From NCBI RefSeq assembly GCF_030127145.1, contig NZ_CP126158.1:1364001-1428000 (forward strand): 64,000 bases of DNA, read 5' to 3'. Shown one piece after another: positions 25,373-33,338 of the stretch (its first letter is position 1; every line of letters starts with the position of its first letter). Position numbers and translations under genes: made by a program. Below the pieces are notes generated by a model. It did not search any database. It saw nothing but the letters and a program-made list of their open reading frames with translations, and had not been told where the DNA came from. The DNA comes from Halobaculum halobium (GTDB lineage: Archaea; Halobacteriota; Halobacteria; Halobacteriales; Haloferacaceae).

Positions 25373-26155
25373 CTACAGCTGTCGTCGCACGGTCTCAGCG
25401 AGGTCCGCGACCGCTCCGGGTCGGAACGTCCAGACGCCGCGCCACACGTTCGGCTCCTCCTCCAGCGCGAGGAGCCCCACGGGCGTAGTGTGTGGGCCGA
25501 CCGCGTCGGCCGGCGGGTCGAACACCACGAACCAGGAGTCGCTGTAGCCGTGGCCGTAGCCGGTGTGAGCCGTCAGCTCCAAATGCGCCTCGGGGTTCCA
25601 GTCCGGTTCGCCGTACACGTGTACGTCCACGTCGTCGTCGCCGAGGCGCTCGTACGCCCGTCGGGTCCCGGTCTCGTCGTCGATCCGTGAGAGCCGCTGG
25701 AAGGAGGCGTGGAGTTCACCGGCGCCGGCGCGGTGGGCCCGGAGCTCGATCTGCCTGCTCATCGCGATGGGCAGGAGCTTCTCCTTGTGCGCGAGCGGGT
25801 ACCCCCGAAGGCGGAACGGCACGTCCGCGAGCCCGGTGAGGACAGTGGGCAACGCCGCGTCGTCGAGATCGAGCGCTCCGGTCGTGTAGAGATCCGAGTT
25901 GACCATGAGGATCGCACGTTCGAGCGACGACAGGGGCGAGGTCGCGACGATTTCCTCGTCCTCGACGAGGACCGCGACGTCGTCGTCGACCCCGTCGAGC
26001 TCCGGTGAGTCGACGGTGACCGCGACCGACTGGTCGGCGAACAGCCGACGGAGCATGGAATCGAGGGGCGTGCTGCCGTCGCGACGTATCACCGCGAGCC
26101 GCTTGTTGGTGACGCCGCCGGCGGCGAGTTGTTCAAACCGTGCATCCAGCCGCAT
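25373..26155 (-). CDS. DICT sensory-domain protein, stand-alone
   Basis: This 260-residue protein looks like a single DICT domain, a sensor module usually joined to diguanylate cyclases or two-component proteins. Recognisable landmarks are DDDVAVLVEDEEIVATSPLS, ILMVNSDLYTTGALDLDD, MSRQIELRAHRAGAGELHAS, FQRLSRIDDE, VDVHVYGEPDW and DSWFVVFDPP. No DNA-binding or enzymatic domain is attached. Haloarchaea commonly have such stand-alone copies, and their signal is unknown. The ATG at 26155 is favoured over a GTG at 26161 because the TATA element at 26179-26189 is centred 29 bases upstream. Confidence 0.8.
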   Translation of the reverse strand: MRLDARFEQLAAGGVTNKRLAVIRRDGSTPLDSMLRRLFADQSVAVTVDSPELDGVDDDVAVLVEDEEIVATSPLSSLERAILMVNSDLYTTGALDLDDAALPTVLTGLADVPFRLRGYPLAHKEKLLPIAMSRQIELRAHRAGAGELHASFQRLSRIDDETGTRRAYERLGDDDVDVHVYGEPDWNPEAHLELTAHTGYGHGYSDSWFVVFDPPADAVGPHTTPVGLLALEEEPNVWRGVWTFRPGAVADLAETVRRQL

Positions 26156-26178
26156 CGTCACCTGCCGACTCCGACGCG

Positions 26179-26189
26179 ATATATAAGAG
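26179..26189 (-). promoter_or_regulatory. TATA box of the DICT gene
   Basis: On the minus strand the sequence reads cttatatatcg. Its centre lies 28-30 bases from the ATG at 26155, the spacing for a leaderless or nearly leaderless archaeal transcript. Confidence 0.6.
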
Positions 26190-26489
26190 TGGGTCCGGCG
26201 GAATCAGCGTCGAGAACGCGAGCGACATCGCACCGGGGACGACGGTCTCTCTGCTCTGTGGGCCGGTTCCTGACCGTGACGACGGTCACTGCCATCGTGG
26301 CGGCGACCTCCGACTGGGTCCGCGTGTCGTTCGAGCCATCGACCCGAATTCGACCTCAACGCGCGGGCGATGGGACACAACGGGTGCGTTCCGGTATCTC
26401 GAGACGCCACACCCGGTTTTGCGGATCCGGATCACGCCGGAGGGTGGCCAACCGTCGGATGATGTGCCAACACCTGTCACTGGTGAGAA
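26190..26489. other. Intergenic stretch of about 300 bases with no convincing gene
   Basis: Open frames cross this region on both strands, but none has haloarchaeal protein composition or a recognisable domain. An inverted repeat CACCtgtcactGGTG occurs at about 26471-26485, just before the promoter-like sequence of the next small gene. Nothing else is visible. Confidence 0.4.
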
Positions 26490-26500
26490 AGTATTAAGAT
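26490..26500 (+). promoter_or_regulatory. Promoter-like sequence upstream of a small gene
   Basis: The sequence aagtattaaga, preceded by purine-rich gagaa, resembles a BRE/TATA pair. It predicts a start near 26522 and a leader of about 25 bases that contains a GGAGG ribosome-binding site 10 bases before the ATG at 26547. Confidence 0.45.
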
Positions 26501-26546
26501 TTGCGCCTCCCACGGCGGAAGTACGACGAAAGTCGGAGGACCCCGA

Positions 26547-26744
26547 ATGACCGACCACACCGCTCCCGCGTTCCGCCTGCCGCTCGGCAGCGCTGGGTAT
26601 GCGTGGTGGTCGGTCGCCGGCGCCCTCGCCGCCGTCCGGGCCGCGCTCGCCGCTCCGAAGGCGAACGCGATCGGGACGGCGGCGGGCGTGGCCGCGGGGA
26701 ATACCGCCTCCGCGTACGGACCGTCCGCCTCCATCGCCGCGTGA
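26547..26744 (+). CDS. Small Ala-rich hypothetical protein
   Basis: This 65-residue frame begins MTDHTAPAFRLPLGSAGYAW and continues as an alanine/glycine-rich sequence with one weak hydrophobic stretch (VAGALAAVRAALAA). No family is recognised. Support comes from the surroundings: a TATA-like element and a clear GGAGG ribosome-binding site precede the ATG. It could also be a chance frame in GC-rich DNA, so the call is tentative. Confidence 0.35.
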   Translation: MTDHTAPAFRLPLGSAGYAWWSVAGALAAVRAALAAPKANAIGTAAGVAAGNTASAYGPSASIAA

Positions 26745-26935
26745 ACGCGGCGACGGATCTCGGGGCCGACCCGAACGGAGGCGGACGCCGTTTTCCCCCA
26801 CCGTTCAGGTCACCTCGAACCCGTCAGCCGAGTCGCGCGGCCGACCCGCTCCCCGGGAAGGCCCGCATCCGCAGCGCGTTCGAGTCGCGCAGGGAGTCTA
26901 TGTCGGTTCACCGACATCGACTGGCCGACGCCAGC

Positions 26936-27238
26936 ATGACCATCGCAGTGTCCAGATCCGCGCCCGGCGACCTCGCCGAGGGCGCAGAGACGAAGCTCCG
27001 CCGCGCCGACGCCGTCGGCGCGGTCGAGTCGCTCGACATCCGCGGCCTCCAGCCCGGGCTCAACGACCTCACGGTCGAGGCCGAGGCGACCGTCGCGCTC
27101 GCCGCCGATGCGGGCGCCGATCGCGAGGTCGTCGCCGACGCGCTCGCCGAGACGTTCGGCGTGAGCGACGTCGCGGTGTCGGCCGTCCGCTCGGTCCCGC
27201 CCGACAGCGCCGACGGCGCCGCCGTCGCCGGCGAGTAA
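26936..27238 (+). CDS. Small alpha/beta hypothetical protein upstream of pus10
   Basis: This 100-residue acidic protein begins MTIAVSRSAPGDLAEGAETK. An upstream in-frame ATG at 26900 would add 12 basic residues and is less likely. Secondary structure looks like beta-alpha-beta-beta-alpha-beta, with GAVESLDIRGLQPGLNDLTV, VEAEATVAL, DREVVADALAETFGVSDVAV. That pattern suggests a small ferredoxin-like fold. I do not recognise the family and assign no function. It is 132 bases upstream of pus10 on the same strand, so co-transcription is possible. Confidence 0.6.
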   Translation: MTIAVSRSAPGDLAEGAETKLRRADAVGAVESLDIRGLQPGLNDLTVEAEATVALAADAGADREVVADALAETFGVSDVAVSAVRSVPPDSADGAAVAGE

Positions 27239-27370
27239 CGGCGCCCGACAGCCGACCGCTCTCGCGGCCCGCTGCCCCCGAGCGCTCCGCGAACGCCACC
27301 GGCGACGGACGCGCGGCCGGGGGCCGCTCGCGACCGAAAGGGCCTACCGCCCGCCGCGACGAGACCGGGT

Positions 27371-28772
27371 ATGACCGACTCCGACGCTCCCGCCGACGCG
27401 GGCGCCGACGCCGCCGGCGACGACGCGAAGGGGGGACGCGGCCGTCGACCGCGACGTGCTCGACGCCGCACGGGCCCTCCTCGCGACCGGACCGCTGTGT
27501 GACCACTGCCTCGGCCGACCGTTCGCGGAGCGCTCGTTCGGCCTCGGCAACGACGAGCGCGGCCACGGCCTCCGCGTGGCCGTCGCGCTCGCGGACGACG
27601 ACGATTTCCAGCAGGGCGCCGGCGGCGACTGCTGGGTGTGTGAGGGCGTGTTCGAGCGCCTCGACGAGTTCGCCGAGCGCGCCGCCGACGTCGTCGAAGA
27701 CTACGAGTTCTCCACCTATCAGGTCGGCACGCGCGTCCCGCCGCTGTCCGAGGAGAACGACCGTCTGCTGCGCGAGGACGCCGAGTTGGCCACCGACGTC
27801 GGCGAGCCGCTCCGCAAGGAGCTCAATCGCGAGGTCGGCAAGCGCGTCGGGCGGGTGACCGGCACCGACGTGGACTTCGAACGCCCCCACGTCCAGTTCC
27901 TCCTCGACGTGGACGCCGACAGCGTCGAGGCGACGGTCAACTCCGCGCACGTGTACGGCCGCTACCGGAAGCTGGAGCGCGACATCCCGCAGACCGAGTG
28001 GCCCTGCTCGGACTGCCGCGGCTCCGGCCGACAGGGGAGCGAGCCGTGCGACACCTGCGACGGCTCGGGCTACCTGTACCCCGAGAGCGTCGAACAGCTC
28101 ACTGCGCCCGTCGTCGAGGACGTGATGGAGGGCGTCGACTCGACGTTCCACGGCGCCGGCCGCGAGGACGTGGACGCGCTGATGCTCGGCACCGGCCGCC
28201 CGTTCGTGATCGAGGTGGACGAGCCGCGGCGTCGCGCCGTCGACGCCGAGCGACTGGAGGCGGACATCAACGCCTTCGCCGAGGGCAACGTCGAGGTCGA
28301 GGGCCTGCGCCTGTGTGAGCACACGATGGTCGAGCGCGTGAAGGAACTGAACGCCACCAAGCGCTACCGCGCGAGCGTCGAGTTCGGCGGCGACGTGACC
28401 GCTGACGACCTCGCGGACGCGGTCGCGGACCTCGACGGCGCGACCATCGAGCAGTACACCCCGAACCGCGTCGACCATCGACGCGCCTCGAAGACGCGAA
28501 CGCGCGTCGCCCACGAGGTCACGAGCGAACTGGAGGACGCCCGCCACGCGACCGTCGAGGTCCACGGCGCCGGCGGCCTCTACATCAAGGAGCTGATCTC
28601 CGGCGACGAGGGCCGGACGGAGCCCAGTCTCGCGGGCCTGCTCGGCGTCGAAGCCACGGTGACGGCGCTGGACGTGCTCGCCGTCGAGGGGGGCGAGGAG
28701 CCGTTCGAGCGCGAGGAGTTCTTCTTGGCGGACGGTCGCGACGGCGCCGACGGGGAAGACGACGAGGAGTAG
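27371..28772 (+). CDS. pus10: tRNA pseudouridine synthase Pus10, apparent N-terminal frameshift
   Basis: Pus10 makes pseudouridine 54 (and often 55) in archaeal tRNA. From a GTG at 27456 the frame gives 438 residues with the whole conserved protein: CDHCLGRPFAERS and CWVC (zinc-type cysteines), a THUMP-like region, a second cysteine pair block (CSDCRGSG and CDTCDGSG), and the catalytic segment GREDVDALMLGTGRPFV with the active Asp. The natural start is probably the ATG at 27371, which encodes an acidic haloarchaeal leader but is in another frame. Removing one G from the six-G run at 27430-27435 joins the two frames. The span given assumes that fusion; otherwise translation starts at 27456. 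The product feeds TrmY, encoded at 2.4 kb. Confidence 0.88.
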
Positions 28773-28832
28773 CCGGTCGACCAGCGTCATCGCGAACCGC
28801 ACGCTTTTGGCGTCGCTCGCGGACCGTGAGCC

Positions 28833-29528
28833 ATGCTCGGCGCAGACGAGGCCGGAAAGGGACCCGTCCTGGGTCCGATGGTCGCCGCGGCGGTTCGGGC
28901 CGACCCCGCGGCGATCCCCGAGGACGTGGACGACTCCAAGCGCCTCTCGCCGGCGCGACGCAAGGCGTTGGACGCCGTCCTTCGCGAGGACGACCGCGTC
29001 GCCGTCGCCGTGAGTCTCGTCGGCGTCGACCGCATCGACGACCCCGGGACCGACATGAACACCCTCACCGTCGCGGGGCAGGCCGAGGCGCTCGCCGCGG
29101 TCGCCCGCGACGGCGACCGCGCGGTCGTCGACGCCGGCGACGTGAGCGAGTCGCGGTTCGCCAGTCGGGTCGCCGACGCGGTCGCGAGTGGCGGAGGCAG
29201 CACGGACGCACCCGACGGCGGGGCGACGGGCGTCGCCGTCGAGGTGACCGCCGAACACGGGGCCGACGAGTCGTACCCCGTCGTCGCCGCCGCGAGCGTC
29301 GTCGCGAAGGTGGAGCGCGACCGCGTCGTCGCCGAGTTGGACGCGGAGTACCGCGCGCGCGGCTACGAGGGGATCGGCAGCGGGTACCCCTCCGATCCGA
29401 ACACCCGCGAGTTCCTTCGGGAGTTCGTCGCTCACGAGGGCGACCTGCCCGAGTGCGCCCGCACGTCCTGGAGCACCTGCGACGACGTGTTGGCGGCGAA
29501 CGAGCAGTCGGCGCTCGGGGAGTTTTGA
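28833..29528 (+). CDS. rnhB: Ribonuclease HII
   Basis: This 231-residue enzyme cuts the RNA strand of RNA/DNA hybrids and removes misincorporated ribonucleotides. The N-terminal motif GADEAGKGPVLGPMV carries the first catalytic Asp-Glu pair. VDDSKRLSP and the later AASVVAKVERDR (catalytic region) and YPSDPNTREFL are family landmarks. A Gly/Asp-rich insertion (about residues 112-130) is haloarchaeal. The T-run at 28803-28807 lies 28 bases before the ATG, consistent with a leaderless transcript. It follows pus10 by 60 bases. Confidence 0.95.
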   Translation: MLGADEAGKGPVLGPMVAAAVRADPAAIPEDVDDSKRLSPARRKALDAVLREDDRVAVAVSLVGVDRIDDPGTDMNTLTVAGQAEALAAVARDGDRAVVDAGDVSESRFASRVADAVASGGGSTDAPDGGATGVAVEVTAEHGADESYPVVAAASVVAKVERDRVVAELDAEYRARGYEGIGSGYPSDPNTREFLREFVAHEGDLPECARTSWSTCDDVLAANEQSALGEF

Positions 29529-29608
29529 TCGGGCGGTCGCCGCGGGGAGCACTCGCCGGCGACCCGGTATCGAACACCCGTCGGAGCGCGGGCCGGCCGG
29601 GAGCGGTT

Positions 29609-29923
29609 CTACCGAAACGGCGGCAGGCGCCAGCCGTAGGCGACGAGCGCGCCGGTGGAGAGGAGCGCCGCGACGGCGAGCACCGGGATCGGAACGCCGG
29701 CGTCGGCCAACGTCGAGATGACGACCCCCGACAGCGGGAGGAGCACGAGGAGGCCGACGGCGGCGCCCGCGAGGACCGTCAACACGGACCCGGAGCGGTC
29801 GTCCCGGGCGTCGAGCTCCTCGCGGACGACGCGGCGAACGATGCGCTCAACGTCGGCCTCGGTGGGCGGTTCGTCGTCGGAGCGATCGGCGGAGTCTGCG
29901 GGGTCGGCGGACTCGGAGGGCAC
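29609..29923 (-). CDS. Small two-helix membrane protein, hypothetical
   Basis: This 104-residue protein has an acidic cytoplasmic N-terminus with a predicted helix (TEADVERIVRRVVREELDAR) and then two membrane helices (VLTVLAGAAVGLLVLLPLSG and VPIPVLAVAALLSTGALVAY). No enzymatic motif is present. It lies 61 bases downstream of secD on the same strand, so it may be the last gene of the secF-secD operon; a role linked to export is only a guess from position. Confidence 0.65.
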   Translation of the reverse strand: MPSESADPADSADRSDDEPPTEADVERIVRRVVREELDARDDRSGSVLTVLAGAAVGLLVLLPLSGVVISTLADAGVPIPVLAVAALLSTGALVAYGWRLPPFR

Positions 29924-29984
29924 ATCCGCCGAGTCACACGATCAGAAGAAAAACCGTTCGCTGCGCCGGGGCGGACCGTTCGAC

Positions 29985-31556
29985 CTACTTGTCGGTCAAC
30001 AGCGCACGGAGGATGTCACCGTACGCCGGTCGGGTGACGAGCACGCCGACGAGCACGCCGAGGATCGTGAAGATGGCGAAGCCCTGGAGGTCGCCCAGCG
30101 AGAGCCACGGCGAGGCCAGCGGCGCCATCGCGACGATCGTCGTCGCCGCGGCGGCGCCGACCACCCAGAACGCCTTCCGGAAGCGCGACTGGAACACGCG
30201 CCGGGAGTTCACGTCGCCCTCGGCCATCACCTCGTCGGCGATGATCACGAGGTCGTCCACGCCGGTCCCGATGACGGCGATGAATCCGGCGATGACCGAC
30301 AGATCAAGCGGGTACTGGATGAACGCCGCGAATCCGAGGAGGACGACCACCTCGGAGAACGCGGTGAGCACCATCGGCGCGGCCACCTTCGGATCGCCGT
30401 AGCGGAAGAACACCACGCCAGCGACCGTGAGCACCGCGAGCAGCCCGATGATCAGCGAGTCGCGCTTGAAGTCGTCACCCTGTGCGGCGCTGATGGCGGT
30501 CGCGGTCCCCTCGTCGAGCGCGAGTCCGGCCGGGAGCGCGCCGGCGCGGAGGTCGACCGAGACGGCCTGTGCCCGCTCGAAGGAACCGGTGACGAGGATG
30601 AACTGCGGGTCCTGGGCCCACTCGCCGTCGCGCATCGACTGCGCGAGCGAGGGGTTCATCCCGAACGAGGAGACGACGCTCCCGTCGCGGATGATCAGGA
30701 TGCAGGGGTCGGTCGTGCTCGGCCCGTTCTCGGTGCTGTAGGTACACTCGGTGCCGCCCTGTCCGGCGACGCCCGTCTCGACGAACTGATCTTGGACACG
30801 CTCGGCCTCGCTCTGCTGTATCGACACGGGGACGTGCGGGCCGGTCCCCTGTTCGCCCTGCTGAGCGGTTCCGACCGTCTGGAAGTCCTCCTGGCGGATG
30901 ACGGTCGTGTTCACGTACTCGGTCGTGTTGTTCCGCTCGACCTGGTGGTACGCCGCGATCTGCACGGTCCCGCGCGAGTTCACCAAGTCACGCACTTCGC
31001 TCAGGTCGTCGTTGGGAACTTCGATGAGCACGAAGTCGCCGTTGCCGATCGTCCGGACTGACCCCCCGGAGAGGCCCGCGGCGTTGATCTTCGACTCAAG
31101 CACCTCGATCGTCTGCTCGCGGGTCTCGTCTGTGACGCCGTCGCGGACGGTCTCGTACTCGTATCCGGCCGCATCGAGCGCGTTCCGGAGGTCTGACTGC
31201 GTCGCGTTCTCGGCGACGAGTTCGACCGTGCCGCTGGTGTTCGTCGAGAACCGCGCGATCACGTCGGAGCTGTCGCCGGTTTCGAGCTCGGCGGCGACCT
31301 CGCGTTCGACCTCGGCGGTGTCACGGCCCTCGAACTGCACCTCCTCGGCGGTGACGCCGACGAGGGGCGCGCGGATCCGCGACCCGCCCGACAGTTCCAG
31401 TCCGTACTGGAGGTTCGTCGCGGTCTCCTGGGCGGCCGGGCCCTGCTCCCCGGACGGCTCGAATGCCGGCGCGAACAAGAACAGCGACGACAGCACGAGC
31501 ATGAACACCAGCAGGACGACCCGCCAGTTGTCCTTGGCCGTGTCCCAGGCGCTCAT
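29985..31556 (-). CDS. secD: Protein-export membrane protein SecD
   Basis: This 523-residue subunit of the SecDF complex supports Sec-dependent protein export with the proton or sodium gradient. It has one N-terminal helix (WRVVLLVFMLVLSSLFLFAP), a large extracytoplasmic P1 domain, and five C-terminal helices with the conserved GTGVDDLVIIADEVMAE segment, which carries key transmembrane acids. The motif LELSGGSRIRAPLVG corresponds to the family D1 region (DLxGGxx). The ATG overlaps the secF stop by four bases. The secF-secD order is the usual archaeal one, reverse of bacteria. Confidence 0.95.
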   Translation of the reverse strand: MSAWDTAKDNWRVVLLVFMLVLSSLFLFAPAFEPSGEQGPAAQETATNLQYGLELSGGSRIRAPLVGVTAEEVQFEGRDTAEVEREVAAELETGDSSDVIARFSTNTSGTVELVAENATQSDLRNALDAAGYEYETVRDGVTDETREQTIEVLESKINAAGLSGGSVRTIGNGDFVLIEVPNDDLSEVRDLVNSRGTVQIAAYHQVERNNTTEYVNTTVIRQEDFQTVGTAQQGEQGTGPHVPVSIQQSEAERVQDQFVETGVAGQGGTECTYSTENGPSTTDPCILIIRDGSVVSSFGMNPSLAQSMRDGEWAQDPQFILVTGSFERAQAVSVDLRAGALPAGLALDEGTATAISAAQGDDFKRDSLIIGLLAVLTVAGVVFFRYGDPKVAAPMVLTAFSEVVVLLGFAAFIQYPLDLSVIAGFIAVIGTGVDDLVIIADEVMAEGDVNSRRVFQSRFRKAFWVVGAAAATTIVAMAPLASPWLSLGDLQGFAIFTILGVLVGVLVTRPAYGDILRALLTDK

Positions 31557-32449
31557 CGTGCCACCCCCTCGAACTTGTACCAGCGAAGCAGCGACACGTT
31601 CAGCAGGTACGTGTTCATCAGATCGGCCGCGAGCCCGAACACGAGGATGGTGCCGATGCTCGCGAGCAGTCCGATGCCGAAGAACGACGCGACAACCGCC
31701 ATCACGGCCATCGCCGCGATCGAGGTGAGCGTCATCGTGACGCCGGTGCGCATCGCCCGGTAGGTCGACTCGTAGAAGTCGCCCGACCGCCGGAGCACGC
31801 TGTTGTTCAGGAGGATGTCGGAGTCGACGGAGTAGCCGATGAGCATCAACAGCGCCGCGACCGTCCCGAGCGTGAGTTCGATGCCCAGGAGGTTCATCAG
31901 CGCGACCGGGATGACGATGTCCGAGAACGCCGAGACCACGACCGCGATGCTCGGGACGAACGTCCGGAACAGCGCGAACACGAGCGCGGCCATCCCCGCG
32001 AAGGCAGCGACGACGCCGATCAGCGCGCGGTTCTGGGTCTCAGACCCGAAGGCCGCACCCACGCCCTCGATCGAGCGAACGCCGAACCCGGCGTCGCCGG
32101 CCTCCGCCTCGAGTTGTTGGGTGAACTCGTTTTGGGCGGTGTCGGAGCCCTCCGTCTGGAAGGTGATGATGTACACGTCGCTGCTTCCGACCCGCTGGAT
32201 GCTGTCCGGCCTCGCGGTGAACGCCGACCGGATGTCTTCACGTGCCTGTTCGTCGCTCGGGGCGTCGACGGCGACACGGAGTTCCGTGCCGCCGGTGAAA
32301 TCGAGCCCCGGATCGACCGGCGTCCCCGTCGTCGCGTACGCCCCGCCGATGACGGCGAGCGCGACGATCAACACCGCGAGCGGGATCGCGGCGAGTTGCC
32401 GGTTTGTGTACCGGGTGTAATCGACTTCCGGTACCTCGAATCGAGCCAT
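31553..32449 (-). CDS. secF: Protein-export membrane protein SecF
   Basis: This 298-residue partner of SecD has six membrane helices. The family motif DPGLDFTGGTELRVAVD lies after helix 1 (LAAIPLAVLIVALAVIGGAY). The transmembrane motif GYSVDSDILLNNSVLRR matches the conserved D4-type segment. It is the first gene of the secF-secD pair. A TATA-like gcttattc on the minus strand (about 32474-32481) lies 28 bases upstream of the ATG, predicting a leaderless transcript. Confidence 0.95.
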   Translation of the reverse strand: MARFEVPEVDYTRYTNRQLAAIPLAVLIVALAVIGGAYATTGTPVDPGLDFTGGTELRVAVDAPSDEQAREDIRSAFTARPDSIQRVGSSDVYIITFQTEGSDTAQNEFTQQLEAEAGDAGFGVRSIEGVGAAFGSETQNRALIGVVAAFAGMAALVFALFRTFVPSIAVVVSAFSDIVIPVALMNLLGIELTLGTVAALLMLIGYSVDSDILLNNSVLRRSGDFYESTYRAMRTGVTMTLTSIAAMAVMAVVASFFGIGLLASIGTILVFGLAADLMNTYLLNVSLLRWYKFEGVAR

Positions 32450-32776
32450 GGGTTCCGGTCCCCCCGCGCCCCGAATAAGCCTTCTTCTTCGCGGCTATCG
32501 CCGTTTCAGCCGTATTCGTCGCCCGCGACGCCGCTGCGAGCCGATCGGTGATCGCGTCGCTCGGCCGACCCGCTTCGCTGCCGCCGGGCGGACCGCAGTC
32601 GTCGCTGTCGGTCGCTCGTGCCGTTCGTCATCTCCCGTGCGTGTGCGCCCCTGCTTGCGTGTTACCCCTGAATCGCCGCACGCAACCGAGAGACGTCGTC
32701 GAGGTGATCGATCGGTGTGGCGCCGCGGGGACACACGAGCGACAGACCGATGCGGCGAGGACCCGTAGCCGGCGGT
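32450..32776. other. Intergenic stretch, 327 bases, no gene seen
   Basis: It holds the secF promoter at its left end (about 32474-32481). The remainder is GC-rich, with overlapping frames of low quality on both strands and no RNA-like or repeat structure that I can recognise. Confidence 0.5.
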
Positions 32777-33088
32777 ATGAGCGGCGACGCGACGCGCGTG
32801 GTGCTCTCGTTCCCCGACGGACTGAGCGAGTGGGGCCGCGACCAGATCGACACGGACCGCTACCGCAACTACCTCCGGCGGATGATCGACGAGCCGCGCG
32901 TGGGCGACGAGCGCGAGGAGTTCGTCGACATCGGCTGTTGCGGCGACTCCCTCGATCTCACCTTTCGCGTGGAGGCCGTCGAGGGCGGTTCGCGCGCGGG
33001 CGAATCGACGACGATCGAGTTGGTCGAACGCGCCGGCGACGTGGACGGCGGGTGGCGCGTGCAGTCGGCGGCGGGGCCGACGGAGTAG
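32777..33088 (+). CDS. Small acidic hypothetical protein
   Basis: This 103-residue acidic protein begins MSGDATRVVLSFPDGLSEWG. It contains DTDRYRNYLRRMIDEP and a Cys-Cys pair in DIGCCGDSLDLTFRVE. The alternation of strands and one helix suggests a compact alpha/beta fold. No family function is recognised. The frame continues upstream of 32777, but that part is basic and not protein-like, so the internal ATG is preferred. The neighbouring DUF5812-type gene is convergent. Confidence 0.65.
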   Translation: MSGDATRVVLSFPDGLSEWGRDQIDTDRYRNYLRRMIDEPRVGDEREEFVDIGCCGDSLDLTFRVEAVEGGSRAGESTTIELVERAGDVDGGWRVQSAAGPTE

Positions 33089-33251
33089 GGGCACAGTGCT
33101 CGGATAGCCGGCCACAGGCGCCGGCTCTCGGTCCGACCACCGGCGACGAGTGCCTCGACCACGCGTCCGTGGCCGTCGTCTGACGACCCGACCGCCGGGC
33201 GGCCAGTCGATCGCCGGATAGTTGCTCGGCCACGCGCCTCGTCGAAAATCA

Positions 33252-33265
33252 ATATCGCGCGATAT
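33252..33265. repeat. Perfect 14-bp palindrome ATATCGCGCGATAT
   Basis: This perfect palindrome lies in the 250-base gap between two convergent genes. The surrounding sequence aaaatcaatatcgcgcgatatcg is similar to aaatcaaatagcgcgatatg at 45998-46016, in the divergent gap before the second M28 gene. It could be a protein-binding site or part of an unseen RNA gene. Confidence 0.6.
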
Positions 33266-33338
33266 CGTTTATCTCTAAGTTCCGGAACGGGACCGGAGGC
33301 GGATCGAGACACACCGAATTGTCGCGTCAGTTGTCGAC

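Noticed and set aside
26140-26550. 136-codon plus-strand frame between the DICT gene and the small Ala-rich gene
   Set aside because: It starts inside the DICT gene on the other strand, crosses two promoter-like sequences, and lacks haloarchaeal acidic composition.
27069-29552. An 827-codon open frame on the minus strand across pus10 and rnhB
   Set aside because: It is the antisense of two conserved genes, and its composition (Arg/Val-rich, no domain) is the usual GC-rich shadow.
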